Below, piece after piece: positions 1-8,462 of a stretch of 64,000 bases of DNA. The stretch lies in NCBI RefSeq assembly GCF_000224065.1, contig NZ_AFWT01000004.1, positions 1 to 64,000 on the forward strand, read 5' to 3'. The stretch comes from Thiorhodococcus drewsii AZ1 (GTDB lineage Bacteria; Pseudomonadota; Gammaproteobacteria; Chromatiales; Chromatiaceae). The translations under genes were made by a program, and so were the position numbers. The notes under the pieces were generated by a model that did not search any database, was not told the DNA's origin, and saw only the letters and a program-made list of their open reading frames with translations. Every line of letters starts with the position of its first letter. The first letter of the stretch is position 1.

Positions 1-2534
1 ACCGAGAAGGCGGTGTCGCTGCTGGCGGTGACGTTGTCGGAGGTCAGCGTATATGTCTGGCCGCCCTCGCCGGTGAGGGTGAGTTTGGAGACGTCAATGG
101 TGTCACCGCTGGTGATGTCGGCGGCGATCACCGAGAGGACATTGGTACTGGAGTCGTAGGTCGCGGAAGTGATGCTCGGGGCGCTGTTGGATGGGCCATT
201 CTCGAAGTAGAAGGTGTTGCCAGAGAACTCACCGATGAGCGCATCGAGATCGCCGTCACCGTCGAGGTCGGCCAAGGTCGGAGTGGCGACGTGACCCGCA
301 TAGCTCAGTTCGAAGGGATCGGTCTGGGCGCTGGTAGCGAAGGCCGCGCTGCTGGTGCTGCCGGTGTTCTCGAAGTAGAGGCTGTTGCCATCTTTATTAC
401 CGATGAGCGCATCGAGATCGCCGTCGCCGTCGAGGTCGGCCAAGGTCGGGGTGGCGTAGGAACCCACGTCGCTCAGTCCGAAGGGATCGGTCTGGGCGTT
501 GGCGAAGGCGGCGCTGCTGGCGTTGCCGGTGTTCTCGAAGTAGAGGCTGTGGCCATAGTTATTACCGATGAGCGCATCGAGATCGCCGTCGCCGTCGAGG
601 TCGGCCAAGGTCGGAGAAGCTCTGGAACCCACATCGCTCAATCCGAAGGGATCGGTCTGGGCACTGGCGAAGGCGGCGCTGCTCGTGCTGCCGGTGTTCT
701 CGAAATAGAGGTTGTGGCCATCGTAATTACCGATGAGCGCATCGAGATCGCCGTCGCCGTCGAGGTCGGCCAAGGTCGGCCTGGCGCTGGAACCCACATC
801 GCTCAATCCGAAGGGATCGGTCTGGGCACTGGCGAAGGCGGCGCTGCTGGCGTTGCCGGTGTTCTCGAAGTAGTTGAGGGTGCCATCGTATTCGCCGACC
901 AGGGCATCGAGATCGCCGTCGGCGTCGAGGTCGGCGAAGGTCGGGGTGGCGAGGTTCTTCACAGCGCTGAGGCCGAAGGGATTGGTCAGCGGGGGCTGGA
1001 AGGTCGGATCGCCGCTCGGCAGATCGTCGTCGGCGATCTGGATCGAGACGCGATCGATGGTCAGGCCATCGTAAGCCGTGTCCGTGCTGCTGACGCTGTG
1101 GGCGATGACGCCGAAGTGCGGCCCTTCGCCGACGGAGTCGTCGACGGCGGTGACGGTGACGGTCTGCGGTTTGTCCCAGTTGGCGTTGGTGAAGGTCAGC
1201 GTGGGCGTATCGACCGAGACTTGGTCGTTGGTGGTGTCGAGGGTGATGACGACATCGGCCGTGGGCTGGCTGTCGAGCACCAAGGTGTAGCTGTCGGTCG
1301 CGCCGCCTTCGGTGACGCGCGTGGAACCGCCACTGGGGGTCAGTGTCACCCCCGGCGGGGGGGCGTTGAGGAAGACCAGGATGTTGCCATCTTTGTTACC
1401 GATGAGCGCATCGAGATCGCCGTCGCCGTCGAGGTCGGCAAAGGTCGGGTCGGAACGGCTGCCCACGTCGCTGAGGCCGAAGGGGTTTTCCTGGACGCTG
1501 GCGAAGGCTGCGGAGCTGGCGCTGCCGGTGTTCTCGAAGTATTTGAGCTCGCCGCGACGTTCGCCGACCAGGACATCGAGATCGCCGTCGCCGTCGAGGT
1601 CGGCAAAGATCGGAGTGGCAGAGTCGTCAACACTGGTCAGGCCGAAGAGATACTTCTGGGCGCTGGCGAAGGCGGCGCTGCTGGGGCTGCCGGTGTTCTC
1701 GAAGTAGTTGAGGTGGCCATGGAGATCGCCGACCAGGGCATCGAGATCGCCGTCGTCGTCGAGGTCGGCCAAGGTCGGAGTGGGAGCGCCAACATTGGTC
1801 AGGCCGAAGGGATCGCTCTGGGCGCTGGCGAAGGCCGCCGAGCTGGCGCTGCCGGTGTTCTCGAAGTAGTTGAGGTGGGAGGTGCTGCCCCGGTATTCGC
1901 CGACCAGGGCATCGAGATCGCCGTCGCCGTCGAGGTCGGCGAAGGTCGGGGCGGGATTGAAGCCCACGTCGCTGAAGCTGAAGGGGTTGGTCTGGGCGCT
2001 GGCGAAGGCTGCGGAGCTGGCAGTGCCGGTGTTCTCGAAATAGTAGAGGGTGCCATCACCTGCGCCGACCAGGACATCGAGATCGCCGTCGGCGTCGAGG
2101 TCGGCCAAGGTCGGGCTGGCATAGGAGCCCACATCGCTCAGTTCGAAGGGATTGGTCAGCGGGGGCTGGAAGGTCGGGTCGCCACTCGGCAGATCGTCGT
2201 CGGCGATCTGGATCGAGACGGGATCGATGTTCAGTCCATTGTAAGCCGCGTCCGCGCTGGTGACGCTGTGTGCGATGACGCCGAAGTGCGGGCCTTCGCC
2301 GACCGTGTCGTCGACGGCGCTGACGGTGACGGTCTGCGGGGTGTTCCAGTTGGCGTTGGTGAAGGTCAGCGTGGGCGTATCGACCGAGACCTGATCGTTG
2401 GTGGTGTCGAGGGTGATGATGACATCGGACGTGGGCACGGTGTCGAGCACCAGGGTGTAGCTGCCGGTCGCGCCACCCTCGGTGACACTGATCTTGCCGT
2501 TGCTAGGGGTGATCTGGATAGTCGGGCTACTCAT
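1..2534 (-). CDS. Giant FG-GAP/VCBS calcium-binding repeat protein, C-terminus beyond window
   Basis: The frame is open from the ATG at 2534 to the window edge (844 codons), so the gene is truncated on the left. It opens with a Calx-beta-like module (about residues 1-120; TEGGATGSYTLVL, LTFTNANW, PQTVTVSAVDD). Five FG-GAP-like units follow, then a second Calx-beta-like module (about 395-520), then five more units. Each unit is about 55 residues and carries a DLDGDGDLD-type calcium loop plus YFENTG and SSAAFASAQ. No N-terminal signal peptide is visible, so type I secretion with a C-terminal signal outside the window is a reasonable inference. The start overlaps the stop of the upstream TIGR03032-like gene (ATGA), implying translational coupling. 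A long open frame on the opposite strand is a shadow of these repeats. Likely an extracellular or surface protein; its binding partner is unknown. Confidence 0.85.
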   Translation of the reverse strand, partial: MSSPTIQITPSNGKISVTEGGATGSYTLVLDTVPTSDVIITLDTTNDQVSVDTPTLTFTNANWNTPQTVTVSAVDDTVGEGPHFGVIAHSVTSADAAYNGLNIDPVSIQIADDDLPSGDPTFQPPLTNPFELSDVGSYASPTLADLDADGDLDVLVGAGDGTLYYFENTGTASSAAFASAQTNPFSFSDVGFNPAPTFADLDGDGDLDALVGEYRGSTSHLNYFENTGSASSAAFASAQSDPFGLTNVGAPTPTLADLDDDGDLDALVGDLHGHLNYFENTGSPSSAAFASAQKYLFGLTSVDDSATPIFADLDGDGDLDVLVGERRGELKYFENTGSASSAAFASVQENPFGLSDVGSRSDPTFADLDGDGDLDALIGNKDGNILVFLNAPPPGVTLTPSGGSTRVTEGGATDSYTLVLDSQPTADVVITLDTTNDQVSVDTPTLTFTNANWDKPQTVTVTAVDDSVGEGPHFGVIAHSVSSTDTAYDGLTIDRVSIQIADDDLPSGDPTFQPPLTNPFGLSAVKNLATPTFADLDADGDLDALVGEYDGTLNYFENTGNASSAAFASAQTDPFGLSDVGSSARPTLADLDGDGDLDALIGNYDGHNLYFENTGSTSSAAFASAQTDPFGLSDVGSRASPTLADLDGDGDLDALIGNNYGHSLYFENTGNASSAAFANAQTDPFGLSDVGSYATPTLADLDGDGDLDALIGNKDGNSLYFENTGSTSSAAFATSAQTDPFELSYAGHVATPTLADLDGDGDLDALIGEFSGNTFYFENGPSNSAPSITSATYDSSTNVLSVIAADITSGDTIDVSKLTLTGEGGQTYTLTSDNVTASSDTAFS
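204..2130 (-). repeat. Ten tandem FG-GAP coding repeats of about 165 bp, in two blocks
   Basis: Two blocks of five repeats lie inside the giant protein gene, separated by the second Calx-beta-like module at about 980-1350. Units between about 300 and 870 are almost identical at the DNA level, including the calcium-loop segment and the codons for YFENTG. Such blocks can expand or contract by recombination, and they can be mis-assembled from short reads. Confidence 0.85.
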
Positions 2535-4003
2535 GGCGCGATTTCCTCAGGACTGGGTTGATCGTCGGGTGGCGGGCTTAGCGCAAGCGGCGCTGCGGTG
2601 ACCCGTTGCAGTTCATGACGCAGGCGCTCGGCGATTCCGAGGCGGCGATAGATGGAGCTGACGTGGAGCGAGAGCAGTTCGGCGCGGAGCTCGCCGTCGG
2701 GTGTTTGCCACTGCTCGGCCACGGCGAAACCGATCATGGTCCCGTCGAGCGCGGCCGAGAGGCCGATCAGCTCGCCGCGCTGGGGTTGGCTGGCCCAGCG
2801 CTGGCTCAGGCGGGGCGTGGTCAGTGCGTCGTAGCGTTTGAGGTTTTCCGGTGTGAGGTGATAGACGCGCTGATATTTGACGGTGTTCGGATCGAGGCGC
2901 GGCAATCCCGCCACCGGAGCGGCCGGTCCGCGTGCCGGGCGTGCGGCGGTGGGCTTGGTGATGACCAGACCGTCGCTGCCGGGGAAGCTGACCAGGCGCT
3001 CGATGGCGTCGTCCTGCAGGCCCAGGGCGCGCGGCTGGCGTATCCCGGGCAGCACGATCAGGTCGAACAGTTCTTCGATGAGGGTCGCGAAGCGCAACCA
3101 GTGCACGACCGCGCCGGTGTTGAGGTCGACCACCAGGAGCCCGCATTGGGCCTGTCTGCCATCGGCGGCCAGACGCCGCTCCAGTGCCAGACCGCCGAAG
3201 CTCGCCGAACGCAACTGCGACAGGCCGATCAGGGCAAAATCGCCGACGAAGTCCAGCCCGCGCGCGAAGCCGGGGCCATAGGCGACCGGCACGAAACGCT
3301 CGCCGTCGAGATAGCCGAGCTCGCCGCTGCCGGAGTTCAGCAGCCAGAGCCGCTCGCGATACCAGCGCGGCGAGTGGGGCATCGACAGCCCGGTGGCGAC
3401 GATGGCGTTCTCCGGAATATTCAGCACGATACCGCCGTCGTGGCGGTGATGGCGCCACCCGGCGGCGGTATCGGTGCGGCTGCAGGCGCTCATCCAGGTC
3501 GGTACGCCATCCTGCAACGCCAGGCCGTTGAGATGGCAGCGGTCTTCGGCGACCAATGTCTTGATGAACGGCGGCCGCCAGAGCGGCGCGAAGCTGTGCT
3601 CGGGGTCCAGCGTGGCCAGGCAGCTGAAATCGGTGTTGACGAACAGCAGCCGCCCATTGCGGTCGATGGCCAGTTCATGGACGTTCAGATCGCCGGTGAT
3701 CCAGCTCCGACTGGGCACATAGAGCCGGTCTCCGCCTTCATGGGTATGGCCCGGGGGCAGCCGGTTGGCCAGTTCCCAGAGTTGGTAGCGGGTGCTCAGC
3801 GTGAGGCGGTCTTCATGCAGGCACAATCCCATCGGCTTGTCGAACAGCCGCTCTTGTAGCGCCAGGCGCTCGCCTTCGGCGCTGCGACCGATGAGGATCA
3901 GGCGGTTGCTCTGATAGGTGGTCAGCGCAAGGCTGACGTTGTGTTCGGCGAGCCAGTTCCAGAGACCGGGGGAGGTCTGGATTTCGAGTCTGGGTGCGCT
4001 CAT
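2531..4003 (-). CDS. TIGR03032-like protein with C-terminal GNAT-like domain
   Basis: The 490-residue product starts MSAPRLEIQTSPGLWNWLAE. Residues 1 to about 340 resemble the TIGR03032 (DUF4915-type) family of unknown function, with phrases such as LNVHELAIDRNGRLLFVNT, HLNGLAL and SMPHSPRW that suggest a beta-propeller-like fold. Residues from about 380 to the end look like a GNAT acyltransferase: GELIGLSAALDGTMIGFAVAE followed by LRAELLSLHVSSIYRRLGIA. The start overlaps the stop of the upstream glycosyltransferase gene and the stop overlaps the start of the giant repeat protein, both as ATGA, so the three genes form one coupled operon. The context suggests a role in making or modifying the giant protein, but no reaction can be assigned. 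The family call is confident; the GNAT call is moderate. Confidence 0.75.
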   Translation of the reverse strand: MSAPRLEIQTSPGLWNWLAEHNVSLALTTYQSNRLILIGRSAEGERLALQERLFDKPMGLCLHEDRLTLSTRYQLWELANRLPPGHTHEGGDRLYVPSRSWITGDLNVHELAIDRNGRLLFVNTDFSCLATLDPEHSFAPLWRPPFIKTLVAEDRCHLNGLALQDGVPTWMSACSRTDTAAGWRHHRHDGGIVLNIPENAIVATGLSMPHSPRWYRERLWLLNSGSGELGYLDGERFVPVAYGPGFARGLDFVGDFALIGLSQLRSASFGGLALERRLAADGRQAQCGLLVVDLNTGAVVHWLRFATLIEELFDLIVLPGIRQPRALGLQDDAIERLVSFPGSDGLVITKPTAARPARGPAAPVAGLPRLDPNTVKYQRVYHLTPENLKRYDALTTPRLSQRWASQPQRGELIGLSAALDGTMIGFAVAEQWQTPDGELRAELLSLHVSSIYRRLGIAERLRHELQRVTAAPLALSPPPDDQPSPEEIAP

Positions 4004-6213
4004 GCGTCTACGGCCCCCGAATGTCCAGCGGTGGTGAAAAGGTATTCTTCCCAGAGTCGGCGATAGGCCGCCTCCAGTTCGGCGACGAATGCGCCCGGAT
4101 CGAACAGGGGCGCGCTGTCCAGCTGCGCGGCCAGACGGCGCTTGAGCTCGGCCCGGCGCGTCGGGTCGCGCCCGAGGGCGACCGCCTGCTCGACATAGTC
4201 CTCGGGCGAGGCGCAGACCAGCTCCGGGAGTCCGACGGCATGGCTCAGGCTCGCCCCCATGCGCGCGGCATAGTGACCGCCGGGACAGGTGAGCACCGGC
4301 AGGCCGGCGGCCAGGGCGCCGACGGCGGTGGCCCCGGCGTTGTAGACCAGGGTGTCGAGAAAGAGATCGGCGAGCCGGTAATGCGCCAGATACTCGGCAT
4401 GCGCACGCTTGGGGGCGAAGATCAGACGGTCCGGATCGATCCCGGCCGTCCGCGCGGCCTCTCTCAGCCGGGCGTTGCTGCCGCTCTCGCCGCCGTCCAG
4501 CAGCCAGAGCACGCTCTCGGGCACCCGCTCGAGGATGCGCATCCACAGGGCGAACACCCCAGACTCGATCTTGTAGATCCCGTTCAGGCAGCAGTAGACC
4601 ATAGCGGACTCGGGCAATCCGCAGGCCGCCCGGTCCCCGGCCGGCTCGGCGACGGACGGGGGGGCGCTTGCCCAAGCGTTGGGCAGTCGGACGATCCGCT
4701 CGCGATAAAACGGCTCGTGCTCGGGAGGGATGAGGTGGCGGTCGGCGATGATGTGGGTGACGTAGTCGGCCCCCAGGGTGCCCGGATAGCCCAGAAACTG
4801 GATCTGCACCGGCGCGGGCCGCAGGGCCAGCACCAGGGGCCGCGAATGGGTCGTGTACCCGGCCAGATCCACCAGGATGTGGATCCCGTCGCCATGGATG
4901 CGGCGGGCGATCTCCAGCGGCGATTTGAGCGAAACATCGGAAAAATGGTCGCAGCCGGCACGCACGCGCTCGGTCCACTCGTCACGCACCGGGGTCAGGC
5001 TATAGGCATGGATCTCGACATCCGACCGCCGATGATGCTCGAAGAGTCCGGCGATGAGGGTACCGACGGCATGGCAGCGGAAATCGGGCGAGAGATAGCC
5101 GATCCGCAAGGGGTCCGGTCCCGGCTCGGGTGGCGCCTCGAATGGGTCCGCCAGGGCCCGCGCTTGCCGGCTCAGCTGGGCCGATATCCGCTCCGCCAGC
5201 GCCCGATACCGGGACGGAGGCAGCGCGAAGGCGAGCGCGCCGAGCAATGGCGGCCCCTCGTCGTCGCCGTCCCGCTCCAGATAGCGCTCGGTGGCCACCG
5301 AGAGTGTTTCCAGGCGCGTTTCGGCATCGCTCCAGTCGGCCTGCTTGCGGCGCACCATTTCGAGGTGGTAGCGCAGCTTGATGTTCTCCGGGGTGGACGC
5401 CAGCGCCTGTTCGTAATAGATGCGCGCCGCCTGCAGCTCGCCTTGGTTGTCGTGCAGCTGGGCCAGGTTGTACTTGGGCAGTTCGAATCCCGGCTCGAGT
5501 TTCAGCGCACGGCGGTAGCTCGCGCGGGCGAGACGCACGTTGCCCCAATCTTGCAGCGCTGCCCCCAGGGCGTTGTAGGCTCGTGCCGAGGGCGCCAGGC
5601 GCAAGGCCGCGCGGTAGCGTTCAATCGCCTTAGGCACGAAGCCGTAGCGGTGGTAGAGCTGGCCGCAGTCGAGGTGGATCCCGGCCTGATCGGGCTTCAG
5701 GCGCAGGGCCTCGCGATAGGCGGCTTCCGCCGAGCCAAACCGGTCCTCGGCCGTTAGAATCTTGGCGAGGTTGTAGTGGCCGAGATAGAGGTCCGGCTGC
5801 AGGGCGATGGCATGCCGGTAGGCGGCGAGCGCACGAGTCGAGTCGCCCTTGAGTTGCCACAGTCCGCCGAGATTGCAGTGGAGCACGGCGTGATCGGGCG
5901 CCAGCTCCAGCGCCTTGCGATAGAGCGCCAGGGCGCCTTCGAGATCGCCTGTCTCCTGAAGGGCGTTTGCGAGATTGTTATAGGGCGCGAGTCGATCCGG
6001 CTGCAGTTCCAGGGCTGCGCGAAAATGTCCGATCGCGGTGGTGATATCACCACCTCGGCGGGCTTGGCTGCCTGCGGCCAAGAGGGCCTTGGCTTGTCGA
6101 TCAGTCTCGGTGTGCACTGTGGCTGTATCGGCGCAAGGCGCATTGGGGCATCGTCGGGGGCCAGCTGAAATCATGATCGGGCTGCCGGCTTTCCGCCATT
6201 CGCAAATTTTCAC
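4000..6213 (-). CDS. TPR-containing GT41 (SPINDLY/OGT-type) glycosyltransferase
   Basis: The product is up to 737 residues. About eight TPR repeats fill residues 40-290 (for example APYNNLANALQETGDLEGAL), and a GT41 catalytic region occupies about 370-720. Visible family motifs are LRIGYLSPDFRCHAVG, LVDLAGYTTHSRP, APVQIQFLGYPGTLGADY, CCLNGIYKIESGVFALWMRIL (including the conserved Lys) and LDTLVYNAGATAVGALAAGLPVLT. Members move a sugar from a nucleotide donor to Ser/Thr of proteins, with TPRs binding the acceptor. The HTT triad of metazoan OGT is GAT here, a variant that I believe also occurs in bacterial homologues. The gene heads the coupled operon with the TIGR03032-like and giant repeat proteins, so the giant protein is the obvious candidate acceptor. 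The start is uncertain: GTG at 6213, or ATG at 6174; neither has a clear ribosome site. Confidence 0.85.
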   Translation of the reverse strand: MKICEWRKAGSPIMISAGPRRCPNAPCADTATVHTETDRQAKALLAAGSQARRGGDITTAIGHFRAALELQPDRLAPYNNLANALQETGDLEGALALYRKALELAPDHAVLHCNLGGLWQLKGDSTRALAAYRHAIALQPDLYLGHYNLAKILTAEDRFGSAEAAYREALRLKPDQAGIHLDCGQLYHRYGFVPKAIERYRAALRLAPSARAYNALGAALQDWGNVRLARASYRRALKLEPGFELPKYNLAQLHDNQGELQAARIYYEQALASTPENIKLRYHLEMVRRKQADWSDAETRLETLSVATERYLERDGDDEGPPLLGALAFALPPSRYRALAERISAQLSRQARALADPFEAPPEPGPDPLRIGYLSPDFRCHAVGTLIAGLFEHHRRSDVEIHAYSLTPVRDEWTERVRAGCDHFSDVSLKSPLEIARRIHGDGIHILVDLAGYTTHSRPLVLALRPAPVQIQFLGYPGTLGADYVTHIIADRHLIPPEHEPFYRERIVRLPNAWASAPPSVAEPAGDRAACGLPESAMVYCCLNGIYKIESGVFALWMRILERVPESVLWLLDGGESGSNARLREAARTAGIDPDRLIFAPKRAHAEYLAHYRLADLFLDTLVYNAGATAVGALAAGLPVLTCPGGHYAARMGASLSHAVGLPELVCASPEDYVEQAVALGRDPTRRAELKRRLAAQLDSAPLFDPGAFVAELEAAYRRLWEEYLFTTAGHSGAVDA

Positions 6214-6328
6214 AATTCTTCACGATGAGTAAAAAAGCCCATGCCCACGTGGACGCAGTGGGCATCCAAGGCATCGAATCGGTGTTTTCGAACAAGGGGG
6301 TTGCCACTGCCCGGACGGGCTCGATGAT

Positions 6329-7045
6329 TCAGTGGGTTTGGATCGACACGGTCCCGATGAAGGAGAGACCGCGGCCGAACACAGATCGGACTGGGAGGCT
6401 GCATCCCAAGCATTTTTCGACCTTTTTGCGCATGCGGTAGAGCATCGACTCGATGCGATGAAAGTCCTCGAGATTGATCGAACCCGTCAATTCGAGCAGC
6501 AATTCGCTCTTGTCGATGACCTCGCCGGGACGCTGCATGAGATAGGCGAGCAATTCGGTTTCGCGCGCCGTGAGCTCGACGCTGGAACCGCTGGGGGATC
6601 TCAGCTGGCAGCCCTGTAGATTCAGGCTCCATGGCGGCAACGAACGATCGTTGCGTCGAACCTCGAGTTCCGGTTTCAGCCGCCGCAGTACGGCGCGGAT
6701 GCTGGCCTCGAGCTCGGCGAGTTCGACGGGTTTGGTGAGATAGATATCGGCGCCCAGCGTGAGCCCGCGGACACGATCCTCGACGGCCGTTCGTCCTGTC
6801 ACGATCACCAAGCCGTAACGCCTTGCACTGGCGAGATATTCCGTCAGCTGGAAGCCGTCTTCGCCGGGCAACCCTATATCCACGATCACCAGATTCACGG
6901 GCTGCGTGACCAGTTGCCGATAAAATGCCTCGGCGGATCCCACTCCCCAGATCTGATAGCCGAGGTTTCGCAGATAGAGTTCGACATTGAATCGCAGGTC
7001 TTCGTCGTCTTCGACGATCGCAATCGCGGGAGTTCTAGGCATCAT
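6329..7045 (-). CDS. OmpR/PhoB-family response regulator
   Basis: This is a 238-residue two-domain regulator. The receiver domain (about 1-120) has the acidic pair in IVEDDED, the phosphoacceptor Asp56 in IVDIGLPGEDG, a Thr in IVTGRT and Lys105 in LTKPVE. The C-terminal winged helix (about 140-235) includes LTARETELLAYLMQRPGEVI and ends with the beta-hairpin region SVFGRGLSFIG. No histidine kinase gene is adjacent. It sits 115 bp upstream of the glycosyltransferase operon on the same strand, so it could be co-transcribed with or control that operon; this is inference from position. Confidence 0.93.
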   Translation of the reverse strand: MMPRTPAIAIVEDDEDLRFNVELYLRNLGYQIWGVGSAEAFYRQLVTQPVNLVIVDIGLPGEDGFQLTEYLASARRYGLVIVTGRTAVEDRVRGLTLGADIYLTKPVELAELEASIRAVLRRLKPELEVRRNDRSLPPWSLNLQGCQLRSPSGSSVELTARETELLAYLMQRPGEVIDKSELLLELTGSINLEDFHRIESMLYRMRKKVEKCLGCSLPVRSVFGRGLSFIGTVSIQTH

Positions 7046-7251
7046 CTGCAGAGGCGGTCGAAGCAGGAGTCACCGCAGCAACCTCTGTGGTTCAAACGCC
7101 GAGGGTCACCGATTCGTTCCTGAATACTAGGTTGAGGATTCGACAGTCTGAGGGGGTGCTAGGCCAGCGCCTGTGGGGCTCAGATTTTTTGACAGCGATC
7201 TGGAGTGGTTCTGCACAACCCTTCCGGCGCACGGTAGAGCCCTGACATCTG

Positions 7252-7803
7252 TTGGTCAAGCTCTACCTCATCTGTTCATCTGTTCATCTGTTCATCTGTT
7301 CATCTGTTCATCTGTTCATCTGTAGCGTCTTGCCGGGAGCTTCAACGTACAGCCTGGTCGGCGGCACCATTGGCGTCTACGACCTGCTGCACGTCGGTCA
7401 TCTGCGATTCCTGCAAACAGCCAGATCGCGTTGCGATCGGCTCAAGGTAGGGATCGCGACGGCAGCGACGGCCTGGCACAGCAAGGCGGCAACGCCGGTC
7501 ATTCCGGGCGGGGAGCGCCTCGAATTGATTCGCGGCCTGGCATGCGTCGATGAGGCCGACCTGTTCGATGGCGCACTCGCGGACACCACGCCCGCCGCCG
7601 ACTGGATCGCGGCCTGGGGCGTGCAGGTTATGTTCGTCAGCGAGGAGTGGGCAGGCTCGCCACGATGGCGCGATCTGGAACCCGCATTGGCCGCGAGGGG
7701 GATCCGCTGCGTCTGGCTGCCCTACACGCGAGGCGTATCCAGCACTATCATCAAGGAACGCATACACGAGACGCCCGTTGCCGGCGGCAACTTGCCACGC
7801 TAA
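7252..7803 (+). CDS. Cytidylyltransferase-family (TagD/RfaE-like) nucleotidyltransferase
   Basis: The body carries the nucleotidyltransferase signature: GGTIGVYDLLHVGHLRFL (HxGH), a PVIPGGERLELI segment, and PYTRGVSSTIIKERI (ISST-like) near the C-terminus. These enzymes activate an alcohol phosphate such as glycerol-3-phosphate with CTP; the true substrate here is unknown. The start is a problem. The frame begins at a TTG at 7252 with no good ribosome site, and its first 25 codons include six copies of an 8-bp repeat encoding SSVHLFIC twice. A downstream in-frame TTG lies at 7330. The catalytic fold needs only the residues from about 7350 onward. Copy-number change in the repeat would shift frame, so expression may be phase variable. 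No neighbouring gene points to a pathway. Confidence 0.75.
   Translation: MVKLYLICSSVHLFICSSVHLFICSVLPGASTYSLVGGTIGVYDLLHVGHLRFLQTARSRCDRLKVGIATAATAWHSKAATPVIPGGERLELIRGLACVDEADLFDGALADTTPAADWIAAWGVQVMFVSEEWAGSPRWRDLEPALAARGIRCVWLPYTRGVSSTIIKERIHETPVAGGNLPR
7271..7323 (+). repeat. Octamer tandem repeat (TCTGTTCA), six copies plus five bases
   Basis: Six perfect head-to-tail copies of TCTGTTCA lie at 7271-7318, followed by TCTGT. The tract sits at the 5' end of the cytidylyltransferase frame. Eight is not a multiple of three, so each gain or loss of one copy changes the reading frame, as in simple-sequence contingency loci. Confidence 0.97.
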
Positions 7804-7894
7804 GCGCCCACGGAGCAAAGACGCCCCTTGCCCACCACTTCCGTCTGTGCGAACGTCCGCGGGCGCACCCCAACTCACTGAAAAGGAATGCATC

Positions 7895-8314
7895 ATGGCC
7901 GATGAAGAACGCATTGCCGCCGAAGCACCCGAGGAATTGACCTTTCCCAATGGGATCCCGGGATTCGAGGACCACACTCAGTATCGACTCACTTACTCGG
8001 ACATCGAGGCGGGTCGAGTCTATCGGTTGCAGTCTTGCACATCTCCCGACGCCATCTTCACCCTGGTCGAACCGACCCTCTATTCGTTGAACTACGAGCT
8101 GCAACTGACCGATGAGGAAGAGGCCTTGCTGCAAGCGGAGCACCCGGAGCAGATCCTGGTGCTGCTGATCGTGTGGAAGCCGGAAACGCCGTCTCCGGAC
8201 AACCCCGGACTGCACGCCAATATCACGGGTCCGATTTTGATCAATGCCGAGAAGGGGCTCGGGCTTCAGAAGGTCATCGACAACCCCAAGCTCGCACTGA
8301 ACATCTCCGCCTGA
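7895..8314 (+). CDS. fliW: FliW flagellar assembly factor
   Basis: The 139-residue product has the FliW signatures ELTFPNGIPGFEDHTQYRL near the N-terminus and ANITGPILINAEKGLGLQKV near the C-terminus. FliW binds flagellin in the cytoplasm and, where csrA is present, antagonises CsrA, coupling flagellin synthesis to assembly. The ATG at 7895 follows AAAAGGAATG with good spacing. No flagellin, csrA or other flagellar gene is adjacent, so this copy is isolated from its usual neighbours. The protein has an acidic N-terminal tail (MADEERIAAEAPEE). Confidence 0.88.
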   Translation: MADEERIAAEAPEELTFPNGIPGFEDHTQYRLTYSDIEAGRVYRLQSCTSPDAIFTLVEPTLYSLNYELQLTDEEEALLQAEHPEQILVLLIVWKPETPSPDNPGLHANITGPILINAEKGLGLQKVIDNPKLALNISA

Positions 8315-8462
8315 GCCACGACCACCTATTCAGGTACCGCTCGAACGCGCATGGCACCAGCCCCATCGAACAGCGCTTCGTGTCAAGCATGCGTGAAACG
8401 CACGATTCGGCGGCACAGGAATGTGTCGCCGAGATATGCGGGAACGGAACGCCATCGCCCCG

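Noticed and set aside
291-2561. A 756-codon open frame on the plus strand across the left edge of the window.
   Set aside because: It mirrors the calcium-loop repeats of the minus-strand giant protein. The minus-strand reading gives FG-GAP units with DxDGDGDLD motifs; the plus-strand product is a low-complexity repeat without family motifs.
4004-4978. Upstream extension of the TIGR03032 frame giving an 815-residue product.
   Set aside because: The first 325 residues are an Arg/Pro-rich out-of-frame reading of the glycosyltransferase gene. The ATG at 4003 with its ATGA overlap is the natural start.
7271-7323. The octamer tract as a CRISPR-like array.
   Set aside because: The repeats are contiguous, eight bases long and have no spacers.
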